From Paenibacillus odorifer (lineage in GTDB: Bacteria > Bacillota > Bacilli > Paenibacillales > Paenibacillaceae): DNA of 64,000 nt. The stretch spans positions 372,001-436,000 of the forward strand of contig NZ_CP009428.1 of the NCBI RefSeq assembly GCF_000758725.1, in the 5' to 3' direction. The translations under genes were made by a program, and so were the position numbers. The notes under the pieces were generated by a model. The model did no database searches and was not told the origin of the DNA. It was given only the letters and a program-made list of their open reading frames with translations. Of the stretch, positions 9,324 through 19,400 are shown one piece after another. Numbering within the stretch: the first letter of the stretch is position 1; every line of letters starts with the position of its first letter.

Positions 9324-10424
9324 ATGTCCACGCAGTTGATCCAATTAAAAAAAGAAGATGAACAAAAGGTAGTCGAAGAAGCGGCACAATTGATCGAGAA
9401 GGTATCCCAAACAGATACAGTCACGTTGGATTCTTTAATGGATGATATCGGGAAGCTTGGGGTGAAGACGCAGGAGAAAGCAGGCCAAACCCTCAAACTT
9501 CTGGATCGTCCGGTAAATGACCTGATGTCCGGTAAGCGTGTTGAAGTGCCTAACATGATTATGAAGCTGCGGAATGAGTGTGAAAATCTGCAACAGAGTA
9601 AGAATGTTAGCTTTTTCGGCAAAATGCTGCGGAAGAGTCCGATGAAGAACTATGTGTACAAATATCAGTCTGTCCGCACGAATATTGATGCGATTGTTAC
9701 CGGTCTACGCGACGGCAGGGATACCCTCGAAGAGAGTATTGTAAATATGCGCCAGCTGAAACGTACCTCTATGGAGGAGATCTATAACCTGCAGACCAAA
9801 ATTGCCTTCGGCAATAAGCTAAAAGAGCTGTTCGAGGTGGAGATTGCGAAGCCTGAGAATGAGTTCCGTAAAGCTTATCTGGAGCGTGGTCTACGTAAAG
9901 TGATGGTTCGTATTCAGTCCATGACAGAGATGATTCTATTGTACAATCAAGCGATCGCTGCTACAGATATCATCAATGACAATAATGATAAACTGATCGA
10001 TTCCGTGAATAATGCGATTGATAAGACCTCTAATCTGATCACAGTGTCGGCAATGATTGCGATGTCGCTGGCCGATCAGGAGAATGTTATCAATGCTGTA
10101 GAAGCAACAAATAAGACGATTGAAGATCAGTTTAAAGAAAATGCACGCTTGCTGCGTACGACTACAGAAAAAACGACCGAGCTTCTATCCAAACCTTCCA
10201 TGTCTATGGAAGCCGTGAATCAAGCGATCGGCGATCTGCTTAGCGCATTAGACACTTCGGAACAGTCAAACCGTCGTATTATCGAGAGCTGCCAGGATTA
10301 TACATCCAAAATGACGACGATCAATACCCAATTGGGCAATCGTCTAGGTCTCAATGAAGCGGACAAGCCTGAGGCGCTGAAACAAGGTGTAGCAGAGAGC
10401 CAACTGAGCAGTTTCTTGAACTAA
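9324..10424 (+). CDS. TelA family toxic anion resistance protein
   Basis: A 366-residue, mostly alpha-helical, highly charged protein of the TelA/KlaA (YaaN, YceH) family. It has the expected length and the typical segments SMEEIYNLQTKIAFGN near the middle and ITVSAMIAMSLADQENVINAV in the second half. The ATG follows AGGAGGG, 11 bp after the previous stop. TelA-type proteins occur at the end of ter operons and raise resistance to tellurite, nisin and other cell-envelope stresses, probably as coiled-coil partners of Ter membrane complexes. It is the last gene of the operon: a strong terminator begins 29 bp downstream. Confidence 0.92.
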   Translation: MSTQLIQLKKEDEQKVVEEAAQLIEKVSQTDTVTLDSLMDDIGKLGVKTQEKAGQTLKLLDRPVNDLMSGKRVEVPNMIMKLRNECENLQQSKNVSFFGKMLRKSPMKNYVYKYQSVRTNIDAIVTGLRDGRDTLEESIVNMRQLKRTSMEEIYNLQTKIAFGNKLKELFEVEIAKPENEFRKAYLERGLRKVMVRIQSMTEMILLYNQAIAATDIINDNNDKLIDSVNNAIDKTSNLITVSAMIAMSLADQENVINAVEATNKTIEDQFKENARLLRTTTEKTTELLSKPSMSMEAVNQAIGDLLSALDTSEQSNRRIIESCQDYTSKMTTINTQLGNRLGLNEADKPEALKQGVAESQLSSFLN

Positions 10425-10452
10425 TTAGTTAAAAAAAGACCGTAAAAATATA

Positions 10453-10501
10453 GCAGAGCAGTGAGCCTTCGTTTCTGGGGGCTCGCTGCTCTGCTTTTTT
10501 T
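10453..10501 (+). terminator. Terminator of the ter operon
   Basis: A 15-pair stem joins 10453-10467 with 10480-10494 (one G-U pair), and is followed by seven T residues. It directly follows telA. Confidence 0.9.
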
Positions 10502-10598
10502 GGTCTAATCAAATGAAGTTTGCTGTAGCCAAACATAAAGCCCTATCCACATACATAAGTTGTCACAAGACTACATGTGGAGGAAGTGGGGATAGGCT

Positions 10599-10688
10599 AT
10601 GGTTTTAGGCTGTTTGATACTCGTGCTTATCATCGTCGCCAGCAGTGAAAAAGCAGAAGCCATTGCTAAAATGAATGAAGACAATTAG
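10599..10688 (+). CDS. Possible 29-residue membrane peptide
   Basis: A short open frame between the ter terminator and the next leader encodes MVLGCLILVLIIVASSEKAE followed by a charged tail AIAKMNEDN. One hydrophobic helix plus a charged tail is typical of small bacterial membrane proteins. GGAGGAAG lies upstream but about 15 bases from the ATG, which is too far for a good start, so the evidence is mainly the amino-acid pattern. No family recognised. Confidence 0.33.
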   Translation: MVLGCLILVLIIVASSEKAEAIAKMNEDN

Positions 10689-10720
10689 CAAGAGGTAGCT
10701 TCGCTTCCCCGTAAGTATTC

Positions 10721-10836
10721 AGGGATTTTTTGGCGTGAATTGGTTCAAGTAATTTCCAGCGGGTTATTGGGTATAATAACGCAAGGCTGTACGATTAGCC
10801 CATAATCAGCTGGAAATACCAAAATCCCTAAGGAGG
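10721..10836 (+). promoter_or_regulatory. Nested stem-loop leader of the formate/nitrite channel gene
   Basis: Two perfect nine-base inverted repeats are nested: AGGGATTTT 10721-10729 with AAAATCCCT 10821-10829, and ATTTCCAGC 10752-10760 with GCTGGAAAT 10809-10817. The inner loop holds GTTATT/AATAAC (10763-10768/10775-10780) and GGCT/AGCC (10785-10788/10797-10800). The outer 3' strand ends one base before the ribosome binding site AAGGAGGT. The plan is that of a riboswitch or protein-bound leader controlling translation. I cannot match it to a known class. Confidence 0.5.
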
Positions 10837-10840
10837 TCAC

Positions 10841-11629
10841 ATGGAGAACGAGGCGCTGCTTCAGGTTGAACATTTAGCACTTAAGAAACAGAAGATATTC
10901 CGGCAAAGCGTAATGCGCTATATTGCCAGAGCCATGCTGGCCAGTATGTTTATCGGATTCGGTGTAATTGTAGCCTTTAAGACAGGCAACTATTTCTTTA
11001 TGGAGCAATCCCCCTTTGCATATCCAATGGCTGCGATAACTTTCGGAGCGGCTATTATTCTAATTTCTTTTGGTGGTGGGGATTTATTCACCGGAGATAC
11101 TTTTTATTACACATACACGGCACTAAGACGGAAAATGAAATGGTCTGAGGTTGTCCGCATGTGGATCATGAGTTATATCGGTAATATTCTTGGAGCTGCC
11201 GTTTTTGCCTTGCTGATTTTTTTGACAGGACTGTTCTATAGCTCAGATGTAAACGGATTTTTGTTATATGTAGTGGAGCATAAGATGGAAGCCCCGGCAG
11301 GTCAGCTTTTCTTTCGGGCCATTCTTTGTAACTGGCTCGTTTGTATGGCTTTTTTTATACCCATGAATATGAAAGGCGATGGGGCCAAAATGTTCGCAAT
11401 GGTCTTATTCGTATTCTGTTTTTTCATCTCCGGCTATGAGCATAGTATTGCCAATATGTGTACCTTTGCGATTGCGCTTGTACTTGATCATCCCGGAACG
11501 GTATCGTGGTATGGAGTGTTCCATAACCTTGTCCCCGTTACGATCGGTAATTTAATTGGCGGTGGCGTACTGATGGGGGTAATGTATTATTATGTGAATA
11601 AACCTTTTTTGGATGACACTAAGCATTAA
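10841..11629 (+). CDS. Formate/nitrite transporter (FNT) family channel
   Basis: A 262-residue inner-membrane protein with about six hydrophobic helices. FNT features include the GGGDLFTGDTFYYTY segment near residue 80, NWLVCMAFFIP near residue 167, and the helix FVFCFFISGYEHSIANM that corresponds to the second conserved half-helix motif. FNT proteins are pentameric channels for formate, nitrite, hydrosulfide or related small anions. The gene is monocistronic, with AAGGAGGT at the ideal distance, a structured leader upstream and a terminator downstream. Which anion it moves cannot be read from the sequence, and no nitrate or formate enzymes lie nearby to help. Confidence 0.88.
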   Translation: MENEALLQVEHLALKKQKIFRQSVMRYIARAMLASMFIGFGVIVAFKTGNYFFMEQSPFAYPMAAITFGAAIILISFGGGDLFTGDTFYYTYTALRRKMKWSEVVRMWIMSYIGNILGAAVFALLIFLTGLFYSSDVNGFLLYVVEHKMEAPAGQLFFRAILCNWLVCMAFFIPMNMKGDGAKMFAMVLFVFCFFISGYEHSIANMCTFAIALVLDHPGTVSWYGVFHNLVPVTIGNLIGGGVLMGVMYYYVNKPFLDDTKH

Positions 11630-11656
11630 CAGAAAAACAGAAAATAATAATCCTCC

Positions 11657-11691
11657 AAAACTTCGCTCTTTTACAGGGGTGGAGTTTTTTT
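11657..11691 (+). terminator. Terminator of the FNT gene
   Basis: AAAACTTCGC 11657-11666 pairs with GTGGAGTTTT 11679-11688 (two G-U pairs), and the T tract of the right arm continues to 11691. Confidence 0.65.
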
Positions 11692-11821
11692 GTGCAGAAA
11701 GTTATTTTTTAACATTGGGATTATTTGATTTTTAAGGATTGAAAAGGATTAGAGGGAGAGAGGTAGAATACATAATTATGCAATGCAAAATTGAAGATTC
11801 ATACAGAATGGGGTAAGGGCT

Positions 11822-13438
11822 TTGGATGAGACAACAGGGATACTGACGGATGAGACCATTATTAAGGCTTCCAATCAGCATTGTATAGACCAAGGAATTG
11901 ATCCTGAGCAACCGCCTGTCTTTGCAAAGGGATATTCTGCTGATGAATTGGGAGCGCAGCTTAGCGTATATAGTGAAGTGATTGAGGTTATCGAATTTTT
12001 TGTCAAAAAATTTCTGTCCTCAGTAAAGGGGAACCCGATCCTAATTACGATTTCGGATGATGCAGGTTATCTATTGGCGTTCCAGGGAGATGCGACGATT
12101 ATTGATCTCGTAGGACAGGTAGGCATCAAAGAAGGCGTGCAGATGAACAAAGAGGTGGGTACCAATTCAATCGCTTTAGCCCTTGAATATCAGAGGCCAT
12201 TCCAGCTGACAGGACGAGACCATTTCCATCATATTTTGCATCATTTAGTATGCTGTACGGCTCCATTTTATAAAGAAAATGGGCAGGAAATCTTAGGTAC
12301 AATTTCATTTATGGCAGATATAGATGTAGCCCATCCCCATTTGCTGCCTCTGCTCTGTACGATGGCTGACTCGATTGAACGTGAGATTTTGTTGCGGAGA
12401 GGAAATTCTCAGCTGCAATTATTAAATCGGATTTTGCTAGAGACCAATTACTTAGGGGTAATCATAACAGATCAATTCGGAACAGTCGTGAATATAAATG
12501 AGAACGGTTTAGCCATGCTTCATTTGGGTGGTGAGCATCAAGAGTCTGTTGTTGGAACTAGTGTCTTTGAAATTAGGAATGTGGGCGCATACTTTCAACA
12601 TGTCATCATACATCATGTCGCATGTGCCGGGTTAGAAGTGATTCAGGAGAAAAACGGGTTGTTCGAGCATTATATGTTAGATGTACTACCCGTTTACGAT
12701 GCGAATGGTTACTTAGCGCGTGTGATTGGAAGTTTGCGCAACATCACGGAGATGAAAAGAACGGAAGAAGTGCTGCGCAATACAGAAAAGCTAGTGGTCG
12801 CAGGACAACTGGCCATGAGCATTGCACATGAGATCCGCAATCCCCTGACTACGGTGAAAGGGATGCTTCAACTGGCTAATAAAGATTCACGTCTGCTGCA
12901 TTATGATCTCATTATGTCAGAAGTGGAAAGAATGAATCTCATTGTGAGCGAGTTTCTTATTCTGGGTAAGCCGCAGGCTGCGCATTATATGACTGAACAA
13001 TGTAGTACGATCCTTCTGGAAGTATTGAATATCTTCGCGATTCAGGTGGAGATGAATAATATAGCGTTGAATACAAAGATCCATTATGATGCTGAGATCG
13101 AATGTGACCGCAATCAGATTAAGCAGATTTTCCTGAATATCCTAAGAAATTCAATGGAAGCTTTGCCTTTTGGCGGGAGCATTACAGTAACTCTTGATGT
13201 GAAGGATGAATTCCAGGTGATTACCTTTACCGATAATGGAGAGGGTATGAACAAGGAAGTTCTGGAGAAATTAGGGGAGCCCTTTCACACGACCAGAGGC
13301 GATGGGAATGGACTTGGCTTCATGATTGTCAAAAAAATCGTGACTGCCCACAGAGGATATGTGGCAATAGCTAGTGAAAAGGGAGTGGGCACAGCCGTTA
13401 CAATTTATCTTCCAATGGCACATTCATACCACAAATGA
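11822..13438 (+). CDS. Orphan GAF-PAS histidine kinase
   Basis: A 538-residue soluble-looking kinase starting at TTG behind GGGGTAAGGG. Residues 1-185 resemble the sensory GAF-like domain of AcoR/DhaR-type regulators (KEVGTNSIALALEYQRPFQLTG, a region that usually precedes sigma-54 activators). Residues 190-310 form a PAS domain. The HisKA box SIAHEIRNPLT has the phospho-acceptor His336. N, G1 and G2 boxes are clear (NILRNSMEAL, DNGEGMNKE, GNGLGFMIVKKIV). No response regulator is adjacent, so it is an orphan, perhaps a feeder of a phosphorelay such as those for sporulation. It has no membrane helix. It converges on the next gene across a shared terminator. Confidence 0.88.
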   Translation: MDETTGILTDETIIKASNQHCIDQGIDPEQPPVFAKGYSADELGAQLSVYSEVIEVIEFFVKKFLSSVKGNPILITISDDAGYLLAFQGDATIIDLVGQVGIKEGVQMNKEVGTNSIALALEYQRPFQLTGRDHFHHILHHLVCCTAPFYKENGQEILGTISFMADIDVAHPHLLPLLCTMADSIEREILLRRGNSQLQLLNRILLETNYLGVIITDQFGTVVNINENGLAMLHLGGEHQESVVGTSVFEIRNVGAYFQHVIIHHVACAGLEVIQEKNGLFEHYMLDVLPVYDANGYLARVIGSLRNITEMKRTEEVLRNTEKLVVAGQLAMSIAHEIRNPLTTVKGMLQLANKDSRLLHYDLIMSEVERMNLIVSEFLILGKPQAAHYMTEQCSTILLEVLNIFAIQVEMNNIALNTKIHYDAEIECDRNQIKQIFLNILRNSMEALPFGGSITVTLDVKDEFQVITFTDNGEGMNKEVLEKLGEPFHTTRGDGNGLGFMIVKKIVTAHRGYVAIASEKGVGTAVTIYLPMAHSYHK

Positions 13439-13458
13439 AACAGCAATAATTCATAATT

Positions 13459-13499
13459 AAAAAGACTCTTCCGCCCGGTATAGGCGAAAGAGTCTTTTT
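13459..13499. terminator. Bidirectional terminator
   Basis: AAAAAGACTCTT 13459-13470 pairs perfectly with AAGAGTCTTTTT 13488-13499, with an inner CGCC/GGCG stem. A and T runs on both sides let it serve the kinase gene and the convergent TPM gene. Confidence 0.9.
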
Positions 13500-13529
13500 G
13501 TATATCCATTTGCATCTAATGGTGAGGAA

Positions 13530-15812
13530 TCACCACTTTGAGCCACCCGATGAATTTCCACCGGATTTGCCGCCGCCACCGCCCCAAGAAGAACCGCCGG
13601 AGGATTTGCCGCCACTGCCGCCTCCGCCCCAGGAAGAGCCGCCGGAGGAACGTCCCCCACCGAATCCGCCTGAAGAAGGAGGACCAGAGGACATTCGTTT
13701 ACGGGCTTGTGCACGCCGCTGTTGCTCTCTCATCATGGCTAGCTGGGCCAGCCGTTCTTCCTCTTCCTTTTGGCGAATGATTCGGTTCGCTTCATTCACA
13801 AAGGAAGTGATCTGAGCGTCATAAGCGCGGCCAATCGATTCCAGTTCCTCTAGGTTGTAAGGTCGGGATGACAGCCGTTGCTCCAACTGGCTATATTCCG
13901 GCAATAAGGACAACTCAAAGCGGATTCTGGAAGACAAGCCTCTGCTGTGCAGCATTCGCTGGGTCGTCTCTACCCGGCTTTGTCCTTCGGAGAAGAGACG
14001 TTGTACTTTATCAAGTCTTTCATTTAATGCATTTAGACTTTCAGAGACACCGTCATATTGCCGGCCAGCTTCATCCTGCAATGACAGCAAGCGCTCCAGC
14101 GCATCGTGGGCCTTGTCATATTCGCCCCGTTCATCACTGGTCCAGTTCTCAATTTGCGCCACTTCACCTGCGCCTTCCCGAAGACGTGTGCTACACTCCG
14201 TCAGAATATTCTCTATAGTAACTACATGCTGTTCTTCGAAATGTACACGTGCTTCTGTAATTCGTGCCTGCAGCTCGTCTCGCCGCTGTTTCAAATGGCT
14301 CCATGTGGTGCGGAATGTCTCTAGATCTCTACGGTTATTCTGCCGCAGCAGTGCTTGTTGCTCTGTCATAGCAATAGCTTCATCCAGAAGAAGGTCTAGA
14401 CTGGCGCCGATTCTGCGCACCTCATCCATATCTCCTATACGCAGTGGCGCTTCAAGAGTCAACGATTCTGCGCGGGCCTGCTCCAGGTGATCATATGGCT
14501 TAACCTTCATGTTGTGCAGTGAATTCTGTTCAATGATCCCGGTGATTTTGGCACGTGCCGCAGCTAATACCGTAGGAAATTTATTTAGCTTATCATCGTA
14601 GAGATCAACATCCTTCAGATCCTGTTCGATTTTTTCCTGACGTTCCTGTGCATCCTCGGTAACCTCTTGTGCAGCAATGGGATCAAAAAGCTCTAATTGG
14701 TCTGCCTTAGCTGTCTCCTCCGCAAGCTCCTTAAGTTCTTCTACAATTTCTTGAAGTTCATATCCGGTTTCTTTAACTGCACCTTGCAGTTGCTCTTCAA
14801 GCTCCGGCGTATCCTCTTTCAGCTCTGTAATACGCTGTTTGACATTGCGGTCAGCTTCGCTGATGACAGCAATGTGTTTCTCTTCCTCTTCAAGCGCTGC
14901 GCGGAAGGAAGCTTCGGTCTGCTGTAATTGTTTCACAGCTGTCTTGAGGGCAGCCAAGCGATAAAATGCCGGCTGAACGCCTTGACCTTCGCTTTGTAGT
15001 GCAGAGATTTCAACGAGCTTGGCAGACAGCCGCTTAGAAATACCCTCGACTAGCTCTCCCGTCTTGCCTTGAACGATCCCTTGAAAAGGATTTAGCGATT
15101 CCAGTGCCCGATTTGCCTGGACCATTAAATTAGATAACTGTTTCTGTTGCTCGCTAAGCTGCTTGCGGCGACGCAGGCCCGTAACCACTACAAAGAGTAG
15201 AAGGAGGATTAGAAGGGCTCCGATAAGAATCGCTGCAATCATAAACATGGAGCTGCTGGAGCGGTTTACACCATTCCCGGCGCCGACTGCGCTCCCGCTT
15301 CCTGCGGTTCCTCCAGTATTGCCGGCACGATCTCCAATAGAATGGATGGCATTAATCAAAGTCTTTGTCCCGCCAGCGAAGTCCCCTTTTTTGGCATAAG
15401 GAATGAAATAAGTGTCGAGCAGTTTTTGGATGGCTGAACTTCCCGAGGACCCTCCCTGATTCTTAGACCAAGTATTTAACGAGCTTTGAAAGTCTGGATT
15501 TAAGAAATTTAGCTCAATGGACTGGTCACCAGCGGAGATCAGCAGTAGAAGATCCCGCGTGGACAGTTTCCACGAGTCGTAAACCTTGTCTGCATACTTA
15601 TCAGCTGGAGTACCGTCTGTGGAATCTACAGTGAGTACGTGGATGGTCAGGAGTTCTCCAGTAGCGGTAGCAGAAATAGACGCGGCTTCTGCGGAACTGA
15701 ACATTTCAGCGTTATCGGTAACGAATCCCTGCTGTGCAGGAATTCCAGCGGCATATGCACCGGGTATCCATAACAGGCTGAGCATTAAGAATAAAGCTAT
15801 ATACTTTTTCAA
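13530..15812 (-). CDS. TPM-domain membrane protein with coiled coil and Gly/Ser-rich tail
   Basis: A 760-residue protein starting at TTG behind CGGAG. Residues 1-22 are a signal peptide ending AYAAG. Residues 25-170 form a TPM domain (QQGFVTDNAEMFSSAEA at its start), facing outside. A membrane helix follows near 186-212 with basic residues after it, so the rest is cytoplasmic: about 480 residues rich in Glu, Gln and Leu that should form long coiled coils. The last 50 residues are a Gly/Ser/Trp repeat (SSGGSSWGGGG units). TPM proteins of the YgcG type are envelope proteins of uncertain function linked to phosphatase or membrane-repair roles. The low-complexity tail could anchor to other proteins. 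Confidence 0.8.
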   Translation of the reverse strand: MKKYIALFLMLSLLWIPGAYAAGIPAQQGFVTDNAEMFSSAEAASISATATGELLTIHVLTVDSTDGTPADKYADKVYDSWKLSTRDLLLLISAGDQSIELNFLNPDFQSSLNTWSKNQGGSSGSSAIQKLLDTYFIPYAKKGDFAGGTKTLINAIHSIGDRAGNTGGTAGSGSAVGAGNGVNRSSSSMFMIAAILIGALLILLLLFVVVTGLRRRKQLSEQQKQLSNLMVQANRALESLNPFQGIVQGKTGELVEGISKRLSAKLVEISALQSEGQGVQPAFYRLAALKTAVKQLQQTEASFRAALEEEEKHIAVISEADRNVKQRITELKEDTPELEEQLQGAVKETGYELQEIVEELKELAEETAKADQLELFDPIAAQEVTEDAQERQEKIEQDLKDVDLYDDKLNKFPTVLAAARAKITGIIEQNSLHNMKVKPYDHLEQARAESLTLEAPLRIGDMDEVRRIGASLDLLLDEAIAMTEQQALLRQNNRRDLETFRTTWSHLKQRRDELQARITEARVHFEEQHVVTIENILTECSTRLREGAGEVAQIENWTSDERGEYDKAHDALERLLSLQDEAGRQYDGVSESLNALNERLDKVQRLFSEGQSRVETTQRMLHSRGLSSRIRFELSLLPEYSQLEQRLSSRPYNLEELESIGRAYDAQITSFVNEANRIIRQKEEEERLAQLAMMREQQRRAQARKRMSSGPPSSGGFGGGRSSGGSSWGGGGSGGKSSGGSSWGGGGGKSGGNSSGGSKW

Positions 15813-15936
15813 GCTGACACGCTCCGATCTGAAGGGCTTTTTATTCTATATATTATGCTGATAATTATACTATATCATTAACCATCAGGTGACCTGGAGA
15901 TACTCCTATTATTATATAGTATGTCGGCATACCAAC

Positions 15937-15970
15937 AAAAAAAGCCATGCTCCCAATAAGGGAACACGGC
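15937..15970 (-). terminator. Terminator of the 47-residue gene
   Basis: On the minus strand, an 11-pair stem (15970-15960 with 15954-15944, two G-U pairs) around TTATT is followed by seven T residues. It lies 16 bp beyond the small gene and supports that gene being real. Confidence 0.85.
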
Positions 15971-15985
15971 GTATATTCAGAAGCA

Positions 15986-16129
15986 TTATCTTGTCGGCAG
16001 ACAGAGAATGTATTGCAGTCTGGATTTAATTTCTTTTTGCCATTTCAAATCTCCAACTTTAACGGCAAGATTGAGCAGATCCAGATAATCGTCAACCTGT
16101 AATGTTGTTCGGGTAGAGGTAACGTTCAT
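15986..16129 (-). CDS. 47-residue protein under a Fur box
   Basis: A short gene on the minus strand encodes MNVTSTRTTLQVDDYLDLLN and then AVKVGDLKWQKEIKSRLQ, ending CLPTR. It has an ATG behind AAAGGAG, no internal stop, its own terminator and an upstream Fur box, so it is very likely real although short. The sequence predicts a soluble, amphipathic helical protein with no signal peptide. Small Fur-controlled proteins (FbpA, FbpB, FbpC) help the iron-sparing response in Bacillus; this protein has the same size and control but I see no clear sequence match to them. Function unknown. Confidence 0.75.
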   Translation of the reverse strand: MNVTSTRTTLQVDDYLDLLNLAVKVGDLKWQKEIKSRLQYILCLPTR

Positions 16130-16185
16130 GGGTGATCAGTCTCCTTTTAACTTAAATATAGTAAATTGAAATTATTAACGCTTAT

Positions 16186-16204
16186 AATAATGATAATCAT
16201 TATC
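16186..16204. promoter_or_regulatory. Fur box
   Basis: AATAATGATAATCATTATC matches the classic 19-bp Fur consensus (GATAATGATAATCATTATC) at 18 positions, differing only in the first base. It lies 57 bp upstream of the minus-strand 47-residue gene, overlapping where its promoter should be. The plus-strand sensor gene starts 230 bp away, so control of that gene is less likely. Confidence 0.85.
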
Positions 16205-16435
16205 ATCGTTTTGTCGTTATTGCTATTATCCACATTTTCTATGTAAAAAGCAATATAAAAATCAAGACTTCGTAACTTTTATCATTTACAAATAAAAGAG
16301 TCCATCGAAAGATGGGGATTTGCGTATAATGTGTGGTTTTAGGAAAGAATTAGCAGGAATCTTACCATATTTTGTCGAATACTTTTTAGAATAATGCTTT
16401 AAATTCTAAATTTTTGCAAAAAGGGGAATTGGGCA

Positions 16436-19400
16436 ATGAAGCGGTGCACAATGTTGCTTCTGATTATTTTTCTGCTTTTGCTCGTACCTCCTACAGCCGC
16501 TCACGCCGAAAGAGAGGATATAAGGTACCAAGTAGAACTGGAATATCCACCGTATAAATATGTAGAAAATGGGTATTTGACCGGGTTTGATATTAATTTG
16601 AGCACGATGATTTTTGAGAAGCAGGATTATCTTATTCACTACAGTACTGGGCAATGGGATGAAGTTTACAGTCGGCTGATTCAAGGAGATATTGAGATAG
16701 CAGGTCTTATGGCAATTACGGAGTCGCGTAACCAAGAGGTGTTATTTTCAGATCCGGTTATTAAAAACTATATTTCCATCTATGCAAGGCGAGAGCTTGA
16801 GGATGAGATCGATTTAAAGACGTTGGGAAGTTATAAGATTGGGTTAGGGAATGGACAGTATTCTGCAACCGTGCTGAACAGCAAGGTGGGGATTACAAAT
16901 TACATAGAGTATGCAACGACTCCTGAAGCTTTAAAGGCTCTTGAAAAAGGGGAAATCGACCTTCTATTTGAGAATCAGGAAGTGATCGATTATCTGATTG
17001 CTGAACAGAAATTGAAGGGGAGTATTATCAAAAAAATGAGCAATCTCTACCCTAGGGATGTTGCTTTTGCAATAAGTAAATCCGCTCCGGAGCTAGTAAC
17101 TTATGTTAACGAGAGATTGGATCGCCTGCATCGTTCCGGTGCTTTTGAAGAGCTGTATCAGCACTATTTCTACGTTCATTCAGATTATTATAAAGTTATG
17201 ATGCGCAATAGATTTATTGTGGGAGCCATTATTCTGCTTGGTCTTCTAATCATTAGTGCGGTTTTGCTAAAAATGTATATTAATCACTTACGGCGTGCGG
17301 TTTATTCGGAACAGCAATTTTTTGAGGATGTAATAGAGCATAGCGGTATGGTGGTTTGGGCTGTGCAGGCGGATAAAAAGGTAGTTCGGTTTAACAATTA
17401 CGCTGAGCGAATGACGGGCCTATGCGAGAATGAAGTAGTGGGCAAAAACATTGCGGATATGGAGGGTCTGACAGGCAGTACGGCGGCTATTCGGAATCTG
17501 CTGGAAAGAGCCGTACAGCTTGACTATGTTGATAATATCGAGCATAAACTTCCGGACAATTCGCCAGCAGCGCGGTATTTTTCATTTCGGACCACCTTGT
17601 TAAAAGGATTGGATAAGCAGGCAGCTGATATTTTTGTGCTTGTAGGAGTGGATATCGATGAGCGCAAACAAAATGAGCTAAGGCTTCAGCAAAGTTATGA
17701 GGAACTGGAAGCTACTTACGAAGAGCTGTCAGCGACAGAGGTCGAGCTACAGGAGCAATTTGCTAAGCTGCAGGTAGGTGAACGACGGTTCAGTCTCGCG
17801 ACAGAGGGTTCTGGTGCTTACATGTGGGAGCTTGATTGGGAGACAGGACTGTATAATCTATCGGATCGCTGGTACAAGCTCATGGGCTATACGGAGGATG
17901 AAATCAATTCATTCGAAAATGGGGTGCTTAGTATTATTCATCCCGATGACCAGCCATCATCCCAAAAGGCAAGACATGATCATCTGGCAGGTTTAACACC
18001 TATCTACGAGACGGAATACCGCATGCGGACCAAAGATAATCAATTCGTCTGGTTTGAGGTAAGTGGTAAAGCTATCGTTGATCCAAAGGATGAAGTTGTG
18101 TTATTTATCGGTTCACTGATTGATATTAGTAAGCGGAAGCAGGTAGAGCTAAAGCTGAGCAACAGTTATCAGGAGCTTGAGGCAACCTATGAACAGCTAA
18201 CAGCCACACAGCAGGAGCTTGTAGAGCAATACGATATGCTGGTGGAGAATCAAAAACACATGCATCGTTTAGCTTATGTGGATGAGCTTAGTAATTTACC
18301 CAACCGTGTATGTCTACTGGAATCTATGGAGAAATATCTGCAATGTTCAGGAGGCAAGGCGGCGCTGTTGTTCGTAGATACCGATAATTTTAAATACATC
18401 AATGATACCTTAGGGCATAAATCCGGTGATGTTCTCATTCAGAAGGCTAGCAAAAGGCTGCAGTCGTTGGTGCGTGAAGGGGATATGCTCTCTCGGCTCG
18501 GTGGGGATGAATTCGTGATTTTTATTAAGGATATAGAAAACCACGAGGATGTGTTAGACCTGGCGGAGCGTATCATGAGAGCATTCAGGCAGTCCTTTTT
18601 AATCGGAGAGAGTTATTTGTACGTTTCCGTAAGCATCGGAATTTCCTTTTATCCGGAAGATGGGGAGACCACCGAGCAAATCTTAAAAAATGCGGATGTC
18701 GCTATGTACCGGGCGAAAGAGGATGGCAAGGGGACTTATGTGGTATATGACAAATCCATGCATACTGCGTTTAATGAACGGATGAATATAGAGAAGCATT
18801 TGCGCAGTGCCATGAATAATAATGAGTTTGAGCTATATTATCAACCGCAGGTGGATATCCAGTCTGGATTAATCTCTGGTTTTGAGGCTTTAATTCGCTG
18901 GAATAGTCCAACGCTGGGCTTTGTATCTCCACTTTCCTTTATCAAAATCGCCGAGGATTCCAGGCTGATTATTTATATTGGAGAATGGGTGCTTAGGGAA
19001 TCGTGCATCTTTATGAAGGGCATTCAAGATCGTATGGGCATTCCTTACAAGATATCAGTTAATATTTCCATTATTCAACTATTGCAGGATGATTTCGTCG
19101 AGATGGTGCAGGAAAGTCTGGCTGAAAGCGGGCTAAAGCCTAGTTGTCTTGAACTGGAAATCACCGAGTCTATTTTTATGGAATCGTTTGAGAGTATCGT
19201 GAATAAGCTTCAATTCCTCAAATCCCAAGGCATTCGTATTGCGCTGGATGATTTCGGAACGGGGTACTCATCTCTTAGTTATTTGCAGCAATTGCCGATT
19301 TCTACGCTTAAAATGGATAAAACCTTTATCGATTCGCTTTCGGAAAAAGCTTACAGCCAGTCTTTTGTGCAGACCATTATACAGCTGGGACACAATATGG

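Noticed and set aside
10763..10800. A second c-di-GMP riboswitch in the FNT leader (AACGCAAGGC resembles the GEMM core)
   Set aside because: No GAAA-capped hairpin and no closing GCCGG-TTGCC; only the short core string is similar.
13498..14490. Several plus-strand open frames opposite the TPM gene
   Set aside because: They are antisense shadows of a long well-supported gene and encode low-complexity Pro/Arg-rich sequence.
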